Assembly (NCBI GenBank): GCA_029261925.1
Contig: JAJDAJ010000040.1
Coordinates: 1-64,000, forward strand
Source of the DNA: Deltaproteobacteria bacterium
GTDB taxonomy: Bacteria > Myxococcota_A > UBA9160 > SZUA-336
Reading direction: 5' to 3'
DNA: 64,000 nucleotides
Shown: one piece after another, positions 52,227 to 62,780 of the stretch
Numbering within the stretch: the first letter of the stretch is position 1
How the letters are laid out: each line of letters opens with the position of its first letter
Translations under genes and position numbers: made by a program
Notes under the pieces: model-generated
Seen by the model: the letters and a program-made list of their open reading frames with translations, nothing else
What the model was told of the DNA's origin: nothing
Database searches by the model: none

Positions 52227-52242
52227 TGCAACCGCCGTGCCG
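52227..52242 (-). promoter_or_regulatory. candidate sigma-54 promoter upstream of the TPR-activator unit
   Basis: The minus strand reads CGGCACG-GCGG-TTGCA. It differs from the sigma-54 consensus only at the first base, with GG and GC at the exact spacing. Predicted +1 is about 52216, two bases before the GTG start. The single mismatch and the near-absent leader make it less certain than the flgB and flgF sites. Confidence 0.45.
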
Positions 52243-52340
52243 CCGTTGCCGGGTCGCGCGCGCCCGGACGCAGGGCGTCACTGCTGTGCACGCAGGGGCC
52301 GAGGCGCTTGCTGCCGGGGGGAAGATCCTGCCGACGGGAA

Positions 52341-52368
52341 TCCGACGGGCCGCCTCGCGGCGTGTCGG
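52341..52368 (-). terminator. candidate terminator hairpin after the TonB-dependent receptor gene
   Basis: TCCGAC and GTCGGA enclose inner complementary GC-rich segments (CCGC/GCGG) with a short loop, lying 34-61 bases after the receptor stop. On the minus strand it is followed by ATTCCC rather than a T-run, so termination efficiency is uncertain. A second weaker hairpin (CTGACG...CGTCAG) overlaps the stop itself. Confidence 0.35.
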
Positions 52369-52401
52369 AAGCCTGACGCGTGCGCCGCGCGGACGCGCCC
52401 G

Positions 52402-54456
52402 TCAGCGCAGTCTCAGCTCGACACCGATGTACAGCTCCGCCAGGGGCGCCGGCTCGAAGTGTCGTCCCCCGAACGCGTTGGGGCGCAGGGTCTGGTCGTA
52501 CTCCGCCCGCGACCAGTTCCGCACGCCCGCGAACGGGCGCACCAGCCAGCGCTCGACGCGCCAGTCGTAGCCCACGCGCACGTCGGACAGCGTGGCCCCG
52601 TCGCTCTCCAGGAGGTTCTCGTCATCGACCTCGATGTCGGAGAAGTGGCGGACCGAGAGCACGGCGAACCAGCCCGAGGGGTGCTGCCAGCGCAGCTCGC
52701 CGCTGGCGGCGTGCTGGGGCGTGTTGGGCTCGCGGCGGCCGTCGAGATCCCCGCCCGGAGCGCCGGTGTCGAAGTCCACGTAGCGGTAGTCCGCGTACGT
52801 GTAGCCGACCCGCGTGGACAGGTCGCGACCGAGCCGCGCCGACACGCCCAGCTCGACCCCGCGGCGTCGGGACTCGCCCGCGTCCCGCCACAGCGTGTTT
52901 CCCATGCCGTCGTCGAAGGGCACGGCCACGTGGCGCAGGCGCAGGTCGAACAGCGCCAGGTCCCAGGCCAGCCCGCCGCCGAGCGCGCCCTTCGCGCCCA
53001 GCTCCAGACCCAGGGTCGACTCGGGCTCCAGGTCGGACTGGAAGCCGCCGGCCGCGTCGTCGGGCGCGAGCTCCGTGGTGGTCGGCACGCGGAACGCGCT
53101 GCCCAGGTTCGCGTACAGCTGCAGGCGCGACGAGCGTCCCCAGTGCAGGCCGACGTGCGGCGAGAGCTGCCGGAAGCGCAGCCGGTCCGAGCGGTCGCCA
53201 TTGCCAGCGTCGACCAGGCGGTCGCCGACCACGAACTCCACGCGGTCGTAGCGCAGGCCCGCGATCAGCTCGAGCTCCGGCGAGAGCGCCCAGATCGCGC
53301 GTGCCCAGGGGCCGATCGCGCGCACCGTCTCGCGCTGATCCAGCGTGAGCGCGCCACGCCGGCCGTCGATGTTCTGGTGGTTGCGCCGGTGGTCGAGCTG
53401 TACGTCGGCGTCGACGCCCAGCGTCCAGGCCACCGGCCCGGTGCGACGCTGGTAGACCAGCGCCGCGCCGAATACGTCGCGATCGAGGTCCACGCGCCGG
53501 TCGATCGGCAGGGCGTTGGAGAACTCGCGCGTCAGCCCGTAGACGAGCGCGCGCAGCTCGTGGTCCGTGCCGAGCGGCCGCCTCAGCTCCAGCGAGACCT
53601 TGTGCTGGGAGAGCTTCTCGTGCGCGTTGCGCGTCACGTTCGCCGCGCGCGCCATGCTGCGGTCGGCGGCGACCTCGGTCAGGTTCAGCCCGCCGGGATC
53701 CTGGGCCTCGGGCGCGGTCACGCCCCCGTAGCTGGCGCGGAGCTGCCAGCCGCTCGCCAGGTCGCGCTCGAGCTTCGCGAGCCAGGTGACCTGGCGTCCT
53801 CGCGCGTGGTCCCGGTAGCCGGTCTGCCGCGTGTAGCCGACGCCGAGCGCGTAGCCCGTGCCGCCGTGGGTTCCCGTCGCGGTGGTCGCGTAGCGCGAGA
53901 GGTGGTCGGTGCCGAAGACGCTGCGGGCGCTGAAGGCGGGTGCGGGCGTGGGCCGCAGCGTCTCGATCGCCACGATCCCGCCCCCCCCGCCGCCGTAGAG
54001 CGAGGAGACGGGGCTGCGCACCACGTCGATCCGCTCCACGAAGGCCAGGTCGATCGAGTCGGTCTCGCTCTGGCCGTCCGGGAGGGTGGTGGGCACACCG
54101 TCCACCAGGATGCGGATCCCGCGCACGCCGAAGTCGGCGCGCGCGCCGTAGCCGCGCACCGAGATCCGCGCGTCCTGGGCCAGGTTCCGGCCGCCCTGCG
54201 CGAAGACGCCGGGCACGAGATCGAGCGCCTCGTCCAGCGCGACAGCGGGCCGGGCCCGGAGCTCCTGATCGACCACGACCGAGATGGCGTAGGGGCTCTC
54301 GAGGACCTGCTGCGGCGAGCGCGCGGCCTCGGTGCGGTAGCCCCCCGGGTCGGCGGGCCCCGGGTCGGCCTGCTGCGCGCGAGCTCCGCCCGCGAGCAGG
54401 GCGGTGGGGACGGCCAGCAGGCAGGCGAGGAGCAGGGGAGCGGGTGGACGCGACAT
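52402..54456 (-). CDS. TonB-dependent outer-membrane receptor
   Basis: A 684-residue receptor: signal peptide ([20 protein letters not shown]), plug domain ([80 protein letters not shown]), then a 22-strand-like barrel of alternating aromatic strands ending in [11 protein letters not shown]. It imports a ligand using TonB energy. The ligand cannot be told: [14 protein letters not shown] could be a TonB-box region, but no siderophore or B12 gene is adjacent. ATG 54456 is chosen for the signal peptide; the frame continues upstream only as antisense to ilvD. It is transcribed divergently from ilvD. Confidence 0.93.
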   Translation of the reverse strand: MSRPPAPLLLACLLAVPTALLAGGARAQQADPGPADPGGYRTEAARSPQQVLESPYAISVVVDQELRARPAVALDEALDLVPGVFAQGGRNLAQDARISVRGYGARADFGVRGIRILVDGVPTTLPDGQSETDSIDLAFVERIDVVRSPVSSLYGGGGGGIVAIETLRPTPAPAFSARSVFGTDHLSRYATTATGTHGGTGYALGVGYTRQTGYRDHARGRQVTWLAKLERDLASGWQLRASYGGVTAPEAQDPGGLNLTEVAADRSMARAANVTRNAHEKLSQHKVSLELRRPLGTDHELRALVYGLTREFSNALPIDRRVDLDRDVFGAALVYQRRTGPVAWTLGVDADVQLDHRRNHQNIDGRRGALTLDQRETVRAIGPWARAIWALSPELELIAGLRYDRVEFVVGDRLVDAGNGDRSDRLRFRQLSPHVGLHWGRSSRLQLYANLGSAFRVPTTTELAPDDAAGGFQSDLEPESTLGLELGAKGALGGGLAWDLALFDLRLRHVAVPFDDGMGNTLWRDAGESRRRGVELGVSARLGRDLSTRVGYTYADYRYVDFDTGAPGGDLDGRREPNTPQHAASGELRWQHPSGWFAVLSVRHFSDIEVDDENLLESDGATLSDVRVGYDWRVERWLVRPFAGVRNWSRAEYDQTLRPNAFGGRHFEPAPLAELYIGVELRLR

Positions 54457-54548
54457 CGGCCTCGGGGGGGTCCCTGGTGCGGGTTGGGGCGAGAAGAATG
54501 TCAGGGACGGGTCGGCCGGGCAGGCGGCCCGCCTCCGCCGGGGACCGC

Positions 54549-54565
54549 CCGGACTGTTGTATATA
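54549..54565. promoter_or_regulatory. AT-rich block in the divergent tonB-receptor/ilvD interval
   Basis: TGTTGTATATAGAC, an isolated AT-rich patch in very GC-rich DNA, contains the self-complementary TATATA. It could be the -10 element for ilvD (24-40 bases before its ATG) and/or for the receptor gene on the other strand. A matching -35 is not obvious on either strand. Confidence 0.4.
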
Positions 54566-54588
54566 GACCCTCCAGCGAGGAGTCCGCC

Positions 54589-56291
<1,703 letters not shown>

Positions 56292-56295
<4 letters not shown>

Positions 56296-56648
56296 CCTGG
56301 ATCGCGGCCGCCGCCCTGCTCGGCGCGCTCTCGGTGGTGGCCGGGGCCTTCGGGGCGCACGGCCTGGCCGGACGCGTCGCGCCGGAGCAGCTCGACGCCT
56401 GGCGAACCGCGGCGCAGTACGCGCTGCTGCACAGCGCCGTGATCCTGGCGCTGGGTGGACTCGAGGCGGCGACCGGGCGCGCGGTTCGCCTGCCCGCGGC
56501 GCTGCTGCTCGCCGGCAGCGTGCTCTTCTCGGGCTCGATCTTCGCGCTGGTTCTCGGTGGCCCGCGGCTGCTGGGTCCGGTCACGCCGCTGGGAGGTCTG
56601 TGCCTGATCGCGGGCTGGCTGTCCGTGCTGACGCTGCTGCGCGACTGA
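56292..56648 (+). CDS. DUF423 family small membrane protein
   Basis: A 118-residue protein with about four hydrophobic helices. It has the DUF423 (YgdD/YwdK-like) pattern: [57 protein letters not shown] and [20 protein letters not shown]. Function is unknown. It starts at GTG 56292, overlapping the ilvD stop (GTGA). Confidence 0.88.
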
Positions 56649-56687
56649 GGTGGTGACCGCGGCGGCGGCCCGGGGTATGGTTCGGGC

Positions 56688-58637
56688 GTGCCTCCCGCAC
56701 GGCCCATCGAGGCGGAGCTCGAGGTCCTCGACCGGATCCTGGGCGCCAGTCCGGACGCGATCGTGGTGGTGACGGCACCGCCCGAGCCGGTCTTCGCCTA
56801 CGCGAACGACGCCTTCCTGCGCAACACGGGCTACACCCGCGAGGAGGTGATCGGCGCCTCGCCCGCGATGCTCGAGGGTCCGGAGTCCGCGGACAGCGGG
56901 CTGCCCGACCTCAAGCGCGCGCTGCTCGCCGGCGAGTCCTACCAGGGCGACGTGATCAACTACCGGCGGGACGGCACGCCCTACTGGGTGCAGTGGTCCA
57001 TCTCCCCGCGAGCGGGACCCGACGGCGCGCTGCTCTACTGGATCGCCACGCAGCGCGACGTGACCCCGCAGCGCGACAACGAGCGCAAGCTGGCGCGCGC
57101 GCTGCACCGCCTGAGCTTTCACGTGAGCAACTCGCCCCTGGGCGTGATCGAGTGGGATCGCGACTTCCGCGTGATCAGCTGGTCGCCCCAGGCCGAGCGC
57201 ATCCTGGGCTGGACGCCCGACGAGGCGATCGGCCACAGCGCGCTCGAGCTGATCGGCATGCCCGACGCGGATCACGTCCGTGAGCTGGCCAGCGACCTGC
57301 TCGAGCGTGGTGCGCCGCGCACGATCGGCGAGGCCCCGAGCCGGGATTGCCACGGCAACCTGCGCCAGCTCGTCTGGTACAACTCCGCGCTCCGCGACGA
57401 CGACGGCGCGCTGATCTCGATCCTGTCGCTGCTGCAGGACGTGACCGAGCAGCGGCGGGCCGCGGCCGAGCAGACGCGACTGGAGCGCCAGATGCAGCAC
57501 GCGCAGAAGCTCGAGAGCATCGGCGTGCTCGCCGGCGGAGTCGCGCACGACTTCAACAACCTGCTGACCGGCGTGATCGGTCACGGGGCCCTGGCCCTGC
57601 GCGGGCTCGCCCCCGATCACCCAGTGCGCTCGCATGTCGAGCACTCGCTCGACGCGGCGCGCCGCGCCGCCGATCTGACGCGGCAGCTCCTGTTCTACGC
57701 GGGGCGCGCGGGCTACGAGATCGAGCCCCTCGATCTCTCGCAGCAGGTGAGCGCGCTGCTCGACCTGCTCCGGACGCTGACGCCCCGGCAGGTCGATGTC
57801 GAGCTCGTGCTGGCGCCCGACCTGCCGCCGATCGACGCGGATCGCGCCCAGCTGCAGCAGGTGGTGATGAACCTGGTGCTCAACGGCGCGGAGGCGTGCG
57901 GGGAGGGGCCCGGTGCCGTGGTGGTTCGCACCTCGAGCGTCGAGCTCGAAGCGCCGCTGCGGGTCGACGGCTGGTCGGGGGACGAGCTGTCGCCGGGCAG
58001 GTACGTGACGCTGAGCGTCGAGGACTCCGGCTGCGGCATGGACGCCCGGACCCGCGAGCGGATCTACGACCCGTTCTTCAGCACCAAGTTCGCGGGCCGG
58101 GGGCTGGGGCTGGCCGCGGTGGCGGGGATCCTGCGCGGCCACCGCGGCGCGATCCAGGTCGACAGCTCGCCGGGGCGCGGCGCGCAGTTCCGCGTGATGT
58201 TCCCGGCGTCGACGCGCGTGCCGCGGGCAGAGGAGACGCCGCGGCCGCTCGTCCCGGGGCGACCGCGCGGCCCGGTGCTCGTGATCGACGACGAGGAGCT
58301 GGTGCGGCGGCTCGCGGTCGAGACGCTGCGCGCCGTGGGCTGTGCCGCGTACAGCGCGGCCGACGGTGACGAGGGCCTCAAGCTGTTCCGGGAGCACCAC
58401 GCGCGCCTCGGTGCGGTGCTGCTGGACCTGACGCTCCCCGGCCGCTCCGGGACCGGGATCCTGCGGGAGATGCGCCGGGTGAACGCCGGAGTGCCGACGG
58501 TGCTGATGAGCGGCTACTCGCGCGAGCGCGCACTCGACCGCGTGCCCGCGTCCGACGCGGTCTACCTGGCCAAGCCGTTCGACCCCGACGCTCTCCTGCG
58601 CCGGCTCTGCGAGGCGCAGACGTGCTCCGGGCGCTGA
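56688..58637 (+). CDS. hybrid sensor histidine kinase: PAS-PAS-HisKA-HATPase-receiver
   Basis: A 649-residue soluble sensor kinase with no membrane helix. PAS1 (about residues 10-130) is LOV-like (YANDAFLRNTGYTREEVIG, NYRRDGTPYW) but has Pro59 in place of the photoactive Cys (IGASPAMLEG). PAS2 spans about 140-255. The dimerisation/phosphorylation helix carries His287 (GGVAHDFNNLL). The ATPase domain has Asn399 (NLVLNGAE), SGCGMD and FSTKFAGRGLGL. The C-terminal receiver (528-640) has IDDEE, phospho-acceptor Asp580 (LLDLTLPG) and Lys629 (LAKPF). It starts at GTG 56688. No response-regulator gene is adjacent. It overlaps the next gene by 16 bases. Confidence 0.95.
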   Translation: MPPARPIEAELEVLDRILGASPDAIVVVTAPPEPVFAYANDAFLRNTGYTREEVIGASPAMLEGPESADSGLPDLKRALLAGESYQGDVINYRRDGTPYWVQWSISPRAGPDGALLYWIATQRDVTPQRDNERKLARALHRLSFHVSNSPLGVIEWDRDFRVISWSPQAERILGWTPDEAIGHSALELIGMPDADHVRELASDLLERGAPRTIGEAPSRDCHGNLRQLVWYNSALRDDDGALISILSLLQDVTEQRRAAAEQTRLERQMQHAQKLESIGVLAGGVAHDFNNLLTGVIGHGALALRGLAPDHPVRSHVEHSLDAARRAADLTRQLLFYAGRAGYEIEPLDLSQQVSALLDLLRTLTPRQVDVELVLAPDLPPIDADRAQLQQVVMNLVLNGAEACGEGPGAVVVRTSSVELEAPLRVDGWSGDELSPGRYVTLSVEDSGCGMDARTRERIYDPFFSTKFAGRGLGLAAVAGILRGHRGAIQVDSSPGRGAQFRVMFPASTRVPRAEETPRPLVPGRPRGPVLVIDDEELVRRLAVETLRAVGCAAYSAADGDEGLKLFREHHARLGAVLLDLTLPGRSGTGILREMRRVNAGVPTVLMSGYSRERALDRVPASDAVYLAKPFDPDALLRRLCEAQTCSGR

Positions 58638-59755
58638 CGCTCGCGCTCGCGCTGCTGATCGGGCTGCACGCGTACGTGGCGCACGCCCTGTTCATCGCGC
58701 CCGGCTGGCCCTCGGCCGTGCGCGTCGGGGGCGTGCTCGCCGTGCTCGCGGCGGCCGCGCTGATCGTCGCCGACCCGATCGCGCAGCGCCGCCTGCCGCG
58801 CCGGATCGCGCGCTGGATCCACCTGCCGGCGGCGCTCTGGATGGGCACGGGCTTCCTGCTGCTGATGGGGCTGCTCGCGAGCGAGCTGCTGCGACTCGTG
58901 GCCGCGGGCGTGGCGCTCGCCGGCGACGGCGAGCTGGCCGGCGCGGCGCCGGTGGCGCGGGCGCGCGCCGTCCTGGTCGGCGCCGCGGCCGCCGCGGCCT
59001 CGCTGGTCGGCGTGATCGGTGCGCGGCGCGGGCCGGCCGTGCGCCGCGTCGAGGTCGCCCTGGCGCGCTGGCCCCGCGCGCTGGACGGCTACCGGATCGT
59101 GCAGATCAGCGACGTGCACATCGGGGCCAGCCTCGGGCGCGAGTTCGCCGCCGACGTCGTGGCGCGCTGCAGCGCCCTGGATCCCGACCTCTGCGCCGTG
59201 ACCGGCGACCTGGTCGACGGGCCGGTCGAGCGCCTCGCCGACGAGGTCGCGCCCTTCGCCGCGCTCGAGGCGCGCGACGGCGTCTTCTTCGTGACGGGCA
59301 ATCACGACCACTACGCGGGCGCCGACGCCTGGGTCGAGGAGGTGGAGCGGCTGGGCTGGACCGCGCTGCGCAACCGCCACGTCGAGCTGGACGGCTGGAC
59401 GCTGGCGGGCGTCGACGATCGCCGTGCGGGCCGCGCGCGCGTCTCCGGAGGAGATGTCGAGCGCGCCCTCGAGGGCTGTCGCGAAGACGCGCCCGTGGTG
59501 CTGCTGGCGCACGATCCCGGCAGCTTCGACGAGGCTGCCGGGCGCGTGGCCCTGCAGCTTTCGGGGCACACGCACGGCGGACAGATCTGGCCCTTCGCCT
59601 GGTTCGTGCGCCTGGCCACGCCGTTCGTCGCGGGCCGCCATGCGCGGCACGGCAGCGAGCTGCACGTGAGCTGCGGCACCGGCTACTGGGGGCCCCCGAT
59701 GCGCCTGGGCACGCGCGCCGAGATCACGCTGCTGGTGCTGCGCGCCGGGGCGTGA
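58622..59755 (+). CDS. membrane-anchored calcineurin-like metallophosphoesterase
   Basis: A 377-residue protein with about four N-terminal hydrophobic helices (residues 1-145) and a C-terminal calcineurin-like phosphoesterase domain. The domain has all metal-binding blocks: VQISDVHIG, AVTGDLVDG, FVTGNHDHYAG, LLAHDPGSF and LSGHTHGGQIW. The architecture resembles YkuE/YaeI-type phosphodiesterases; the substrate may be a lipid-linked or nucleotide diphosphate. It starts at GTG 58622, inside the end of the kinase gene, so it is translationally coupled to it. Confidence 0.92.
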   Translation: MLRALTLALALLIGLHAYVAHALFIAPGWPSAVRVGGVLAVLAAAALIVADPIAQRRLPRRIARWIHLPAALWMGTGFLLLMGLLASELLRLVAAGVALAGDGELAGAAPVARARAVLVGAAAAAASLVGVIGARRGPAVRRVEVALARWPRALDGYRIVQISDVHIGASLGREFAADVVARCSALDPDLCAVTGDLVDGPVERLADEVAPFAALEARDGVFFVTGNHDHYAGADAWVEEVERLGWTALRNRHVELDGWTLAGVDDRRAGRARVSGGDVERALEGCREDAPVVLLAHDPGSFDEAAGRVALQLSGHTHGGQIWPFAWFVRLATPFVAGRHARHGSELHVSCGTGYWGPPMRLGTRAEITLLVLRAGA

Positions 59756-59773
59756 GGGAGGCGCGCGAGCCTG

Positions 59774-60301
59774 CTAGCGCGGCTGCCGGAGCACGGCGAG
59801 GCGGTCTCGGTACTCGCTGCGCAGGGCCGTGACCTCCTCGCGGGTCAGGCCCAGCTCGCCGCCGATGCGCAGGATCTCCTGGCTCTCGACCTCGGAGATC
59901 GAGTCGTCCGCCGCCGCCACGGCGAGCAGGCAGCGCACCAGGTCGATGCGCTGGCCCCGCGTGGACAGCTCACGGAAGCGTCGCGTAACCAGGTAGTTCT
60001 CGGTGCCGCCCAGGGCGATCTGCTGCGTGCGGGCCAGGCTCACGACCAGGGTGGCCTGCGCGTCGTCCAGGTCCGAGAGCTCGCGCAGCAGCCGGGTCAT
60101 CTCGTCGACCTCCTCGGGCGAGATGTCGAGGTCGGCGTGGGCGACGCGCGCCAGCACGTAGGCGAAGCAGGCCAGGTAGCGGGCCCGGTCGGGCTCGAGC
60201 CGACCGAGCTCGTCGGCGATCCGGCGCACGGTCCCGGAGTCGCGCGGATCCGGCTGCCCGCCGGCGGGATCGAGACCGAGTAGCTTGCGCAGGGCACGCA
60301 T
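59774..60301 (-). CDS. TerB-domain protein (DjlA-N/TerB-like)
   Basis: A 175-residue helical protein with two TerB/DjlA-like halves: YVLARVAHADLDISPEEVDE and LLAVAAADDSISEVESQEIL, each with an acidic D.D-(I/S)S-xxE motif that may bind divalent cations. The link to tellurite resistance of the family name is historical and probably not relevant. It converges with the phosphoesterase gene and is divergent from the acyl-CoA dehydrogenases. Confidence 0.85.
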   Translation of the reverse strand: MRALRKLLGLDPAGGQPDPRDSGTVRRIADELGRLEPDRARYLACFAYVLARVAHADLDISPEEVDEMTRLLRELSDLDDAQATLVVSLARTQQIALGGTENYLVTRRFRELSTRGQRIDLVRCLLAVAAADDSISEVESQEILRIGGELGLTREEVTALRSEYRDRLAVLRQPR

Positions 60302-60432
60302 CGGCTGCTATGACAGCGCAGCGCCGGACGCCTGTCGACCGGCCCGGCCCCCGGAGGGCCGAGCGCGTCCGCACCAGCGCGTGGCAGCCAGCGCCGAGAG
60401 CTGTCGCGGCGCGCGGCACCAGGAGGAGCTCC

Positions 60433-61632
60433 GTGTCCGATCCCGAAGCATTCCGAGCAGAGGTCCGCGAGTGGATCGAGGCGAACTGTCCCCCCTCGAT
60501 GCGCGGCTCCTTCGACCCGCAGGTCGGGGGCTACTGGGGCGGCCGCAGGCGCGATCAGGCCGATCCGGAGGCGCGCCTCTGGTGCGAGCGCTGCGCCGAG
60601 CGCGGCTTCACGGCGCCCACCTGGCCCCGGGAGTACGGCGGGGGCGGCCTCGACCGCGCTCACGCCCGCGTGCTCCAGGAGGAGCTGGCGCGGGCCAGCG
60701 CGCGGCCACCGCTGTCGAGCATCGGCATCATGATGCTGGGGCCGATGCTGCTCGAGCTGGCGACCGAGGAGCAGAAGCGCGAGCACATCCCGCCGATGGT
60801 TCGCGGCGAGATCCGCTGGTGCCAGGGCTACAGCGAGCCGGGCGCGGGCTCGGACCTGGCCAGCCTGCAGATGCGCGCCGAGGACCGCGGCGATCACTTC
60901 ATCGTGAACGGCCAGAAGATCTGGACGTCGTACGCCAACCACTCCGACTGGATCTTCTGCCTGGTGCGCACGGACCCCGAGGCGGCGAAGCACGACGGCA
61001 TCAGCTTCCTGCTGATCGACATGGACCAGCGGGGCTGCACGACCTCGCCGATCGAGCTGATCAGCGGCTCCTCTCCCTTCTGCCAGACCTTCTTCGAGGA
61101 CGTGCGCGCGGAGAAGCGCAACCTGATCGGCAAGCTCAACGGCGGCTGGGCGGTGGCCAAGCGGCTGCTGCAGTTCGAGCGCCAGAGCATCGGCGGTTCG
61201 TTCGGGGCGCCGGGCCGCACGGCGGGCGAGATCACGCCCGTGGACGCCGCGCGCCGCTACGTCGGGGCCCGCGAGGGCGGTCGCATCGCCGATCCCATCG
61301 TGCGCGACCGCGTCGCCGGGCTCGAGATGGCGCAGCAGGCCTTCGCCGCCACCGTGCGGCGCAGCGGCGACGAGGCGCGCGCCGGCCAGGACGTCGGCAC
61401 CGCTTCCTCGATCTTCAAGCTCTACGGCACCGAGCTGAACCAGGAGCGCTACGAGCTGCTGGTGTCGATCCTGGGCGCGCAGGGGCTCGGCTGGGAGGGC
61501 GAGGGCTTCGAGGAGCCGGAGCTCAAGACCACGCGCAGCTGGCTGCGCTCGAAGGCCAACACGATCGAGGGCGGCACCTCCGAGGTGCAGCTGAACATCA
61601 TCGCGAAGCGCGTACTCGGGCTTCCGGACTGA
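60433..61632 (+). CDS. acyl-CoA dehydrogenase family protein
   Basis: A 399-residue FAD-dependent dehydrogenase. GTG 60433 is preferred because AGGAGGAG lies five bases upstream and the protein then begins at the normal family N-terminus (DPEAFRAEVREWIEANCPPS); an ATG at 60310 would add 41 basic residues. Motifs include YSEPGAGSDLASLQMRAEDR (FAD/substrate), GQKIWTSYANHSDWIFCLVR and the C-terminal NTIEGGTSEVQLNIIAKRVL, which supplies the catalytic-site Glu in this family. It forms a two-gene unit with the next acyl-CoA dehydrogenase, eight bases away. Confidence 0.93.
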   Translation: MSDPEAFRAEVREWIEANCPPSMRGSFDPQVGGYWGGRRRDQADPEARLWCERCAERGFTAPTWPREYGGGGLDRAHARVLQEELARASARPPLSSIGIMMLGPMLLELATEEQKREHIPPMVRGEIRWCQGYSEPGAGSDLASLQMRAEDRGDHFIVNGQKIWTSYANHSDWIFCLVRTDPEAAKHDGISFLLIDMDQRGCTTSPIELISGSSPFCQTFFEDVRAEKRNLIGKLNGGWAVAKRLLQFERQSIGGSFGAPGRTAGEITPVDAARRYVGAREGGRIADPIVRDRVAGLEMAQQAFAATVRRSGDEARAGQDVGTASSIFKLYGTELNQERYELLVSILGAQGLGWEGEGFEEPELKTTRSWLRSKANTIEGGTSEVQLNIIAKRVLGLPD

Positions 61633-61640
61633 GGGACGAG

Positions 61641-62780
61641 ATGGCACTGGTTCTGACCGAGGAGCAGGAGCTGCTGCGCGAGACCGCGCGCGAGTTCATC
61701 CAGGAGAAGGCACCGATCGCGCAGCTGCGTCGCCTGCGCGACGAGAAGGACGCGACCGGCTTCTCCCGGGAGCTCTGGGGCGAGATGGCCGGGCTCGGCT
61801 GGGCGGGCATCCCGTTCGACGAGGAATACGGCGGCGCCGAGCTCGGCCTGCAGGAGCTGGGCATCGTGCTCGAGGAGTGCGGACGCACGCTCGTCGCGAC
61901 GCCCCTGGTGTCCACGGTGCTCCTGGGCGGCAGCGCGCTGGCACTCGGCGGCAACGAGGCACAGCGCAAGGACGTGCTGACGGCCGTCTCCGCCGGCGAG
62001 CGCATCCTGGCCCTGGCGGCACAGGAAGGCCCCCGGCACGCTCCCTACCAGGTAGCGACGCGCGCCGAGGCCACCCGCGACGGCTTCCGGATCCACGGCC
62101 GCAAGACCTTCGTGCTCGACGGGCACGTGGCCGACCAGCTGGTGCTGGTCACGCGGACGTCCGCCGATCCGGGGCAGCGCGAGGGCCTGACCCTGCTGCT
62201 GGTGGACGCGGCGGCGCGCGGCGTGAAGCGCACCCGGACGATCATGATCGACGGACGCAACGCCGCCACGATCGAGCTCGACGGCGTCGAGGTCGACGGC
62301 GGCGCGCTGCTCGGCGAGGCGGACCGCGGGGCCGAGCTGCTCGACGCGGTGCTCGACCGCGGCGCGGCAGGGCTGGCCGCGGAGATGCTCGGCGGCATCG
62401 AGACGGCGTTCAGCAGGACCCTGGACTTCCTGAAGGATCGCGAGCAGTTCGGCACGAAGATCGGCAGCTTCCAGGCACTCAAGCACCGCGCCGCGCGGAT
62501 GTTCGTGGCGCGCGAGCTCTCGCGCTCGGTGGTGATCGATGCGCTCCAGGCGATCGACGCCGGCGACGCGCGCGCCTCCGAGAAGGCCAGCCTGGCCAAG
62601 GCGCAGCTCGGCGAGGCCGCCTTCCTGATCGGGAACGAGGGCGTGCAGATGCACGGCGGGATCGGCGTGACCGACGAGGAGGACATCGGCCTGTTCATGA
62701 AGCGCGCGCGCGTCGCCGGTCAGACCCTGGGCGACGCCGGCTTCCACCGCGACCGCTTCGCGGCCCTGCGCGGCTACTGA
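61641..62780 (+). CDS. acyl-CoA dehydrogenase family protein, probable partner subunit
   Basis: A 379-residue protein of the same superfamily: LTEEQELLRETAREFIQEKA at the N-terminus, GRKTFVLDGHVADQLVLVTR, FLKDREQFGTKIGSFQALKH, and the C-terminal NEGVQMHGGIGVTDEEDIGL with FMKRARV. It lacks the TIEGGTSE motif of its neighbour. Adjacent pairs in which one member has that motif and the other has QMHGGIG resemble the heteromeric FadE/ChsE dehydrogenases of steroid or branched side-chain breakdown. ATG 61641 follows GAGGGACGAG. The stop lies two bases from the convergent protoporphyrinogen oxidase stop. Confidence 0.93.
   Translation: MALVLTEEQELLRETAREFIQEKAPIAQLRRLRDEKDATGFSRELWGEMAGLGWAGIPFDEEYGGAELGLQELGIVLEECGRTLVATPLVSTVLLGGSALALGGNEAQRKDVLTAVSAGERILALAAQEGPRHAPYQVATRAEATRDGFRIHGRKTFVLDGHVADQLVLVTRTSADPGQREGLTLLLVDAAARGVKRTRTIMIDGRNAATIELDGVEVDGGALLGEADRGAELLDAVLDRGAAGLAAEMLGGIETAFSRTLDFLKDREQFGTKIGSFQALKHRAARMFVARELSRSVVIDALQAIDAGDARASEKASLAKAQLGEAAFLIGNEGVQMHGGIGVTDEEDIGLFMKRARVAGQTLGDAGFHRDRFAALRGY

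Noticed and set aside
51991-54588. Long upstream extension of the ilvD frame
   Set aside because: It is antisense to the TonB-dependent receptor. The ilvD start at 54589 has a ribosome site and matches the family N-terminus.
56715-57092. Blue-light LOV photoreceptor
   Set aside because: The domain is LOV-like, but the adduct-forming Cys is replaced by Pro, so a classic photocycle is not supported.
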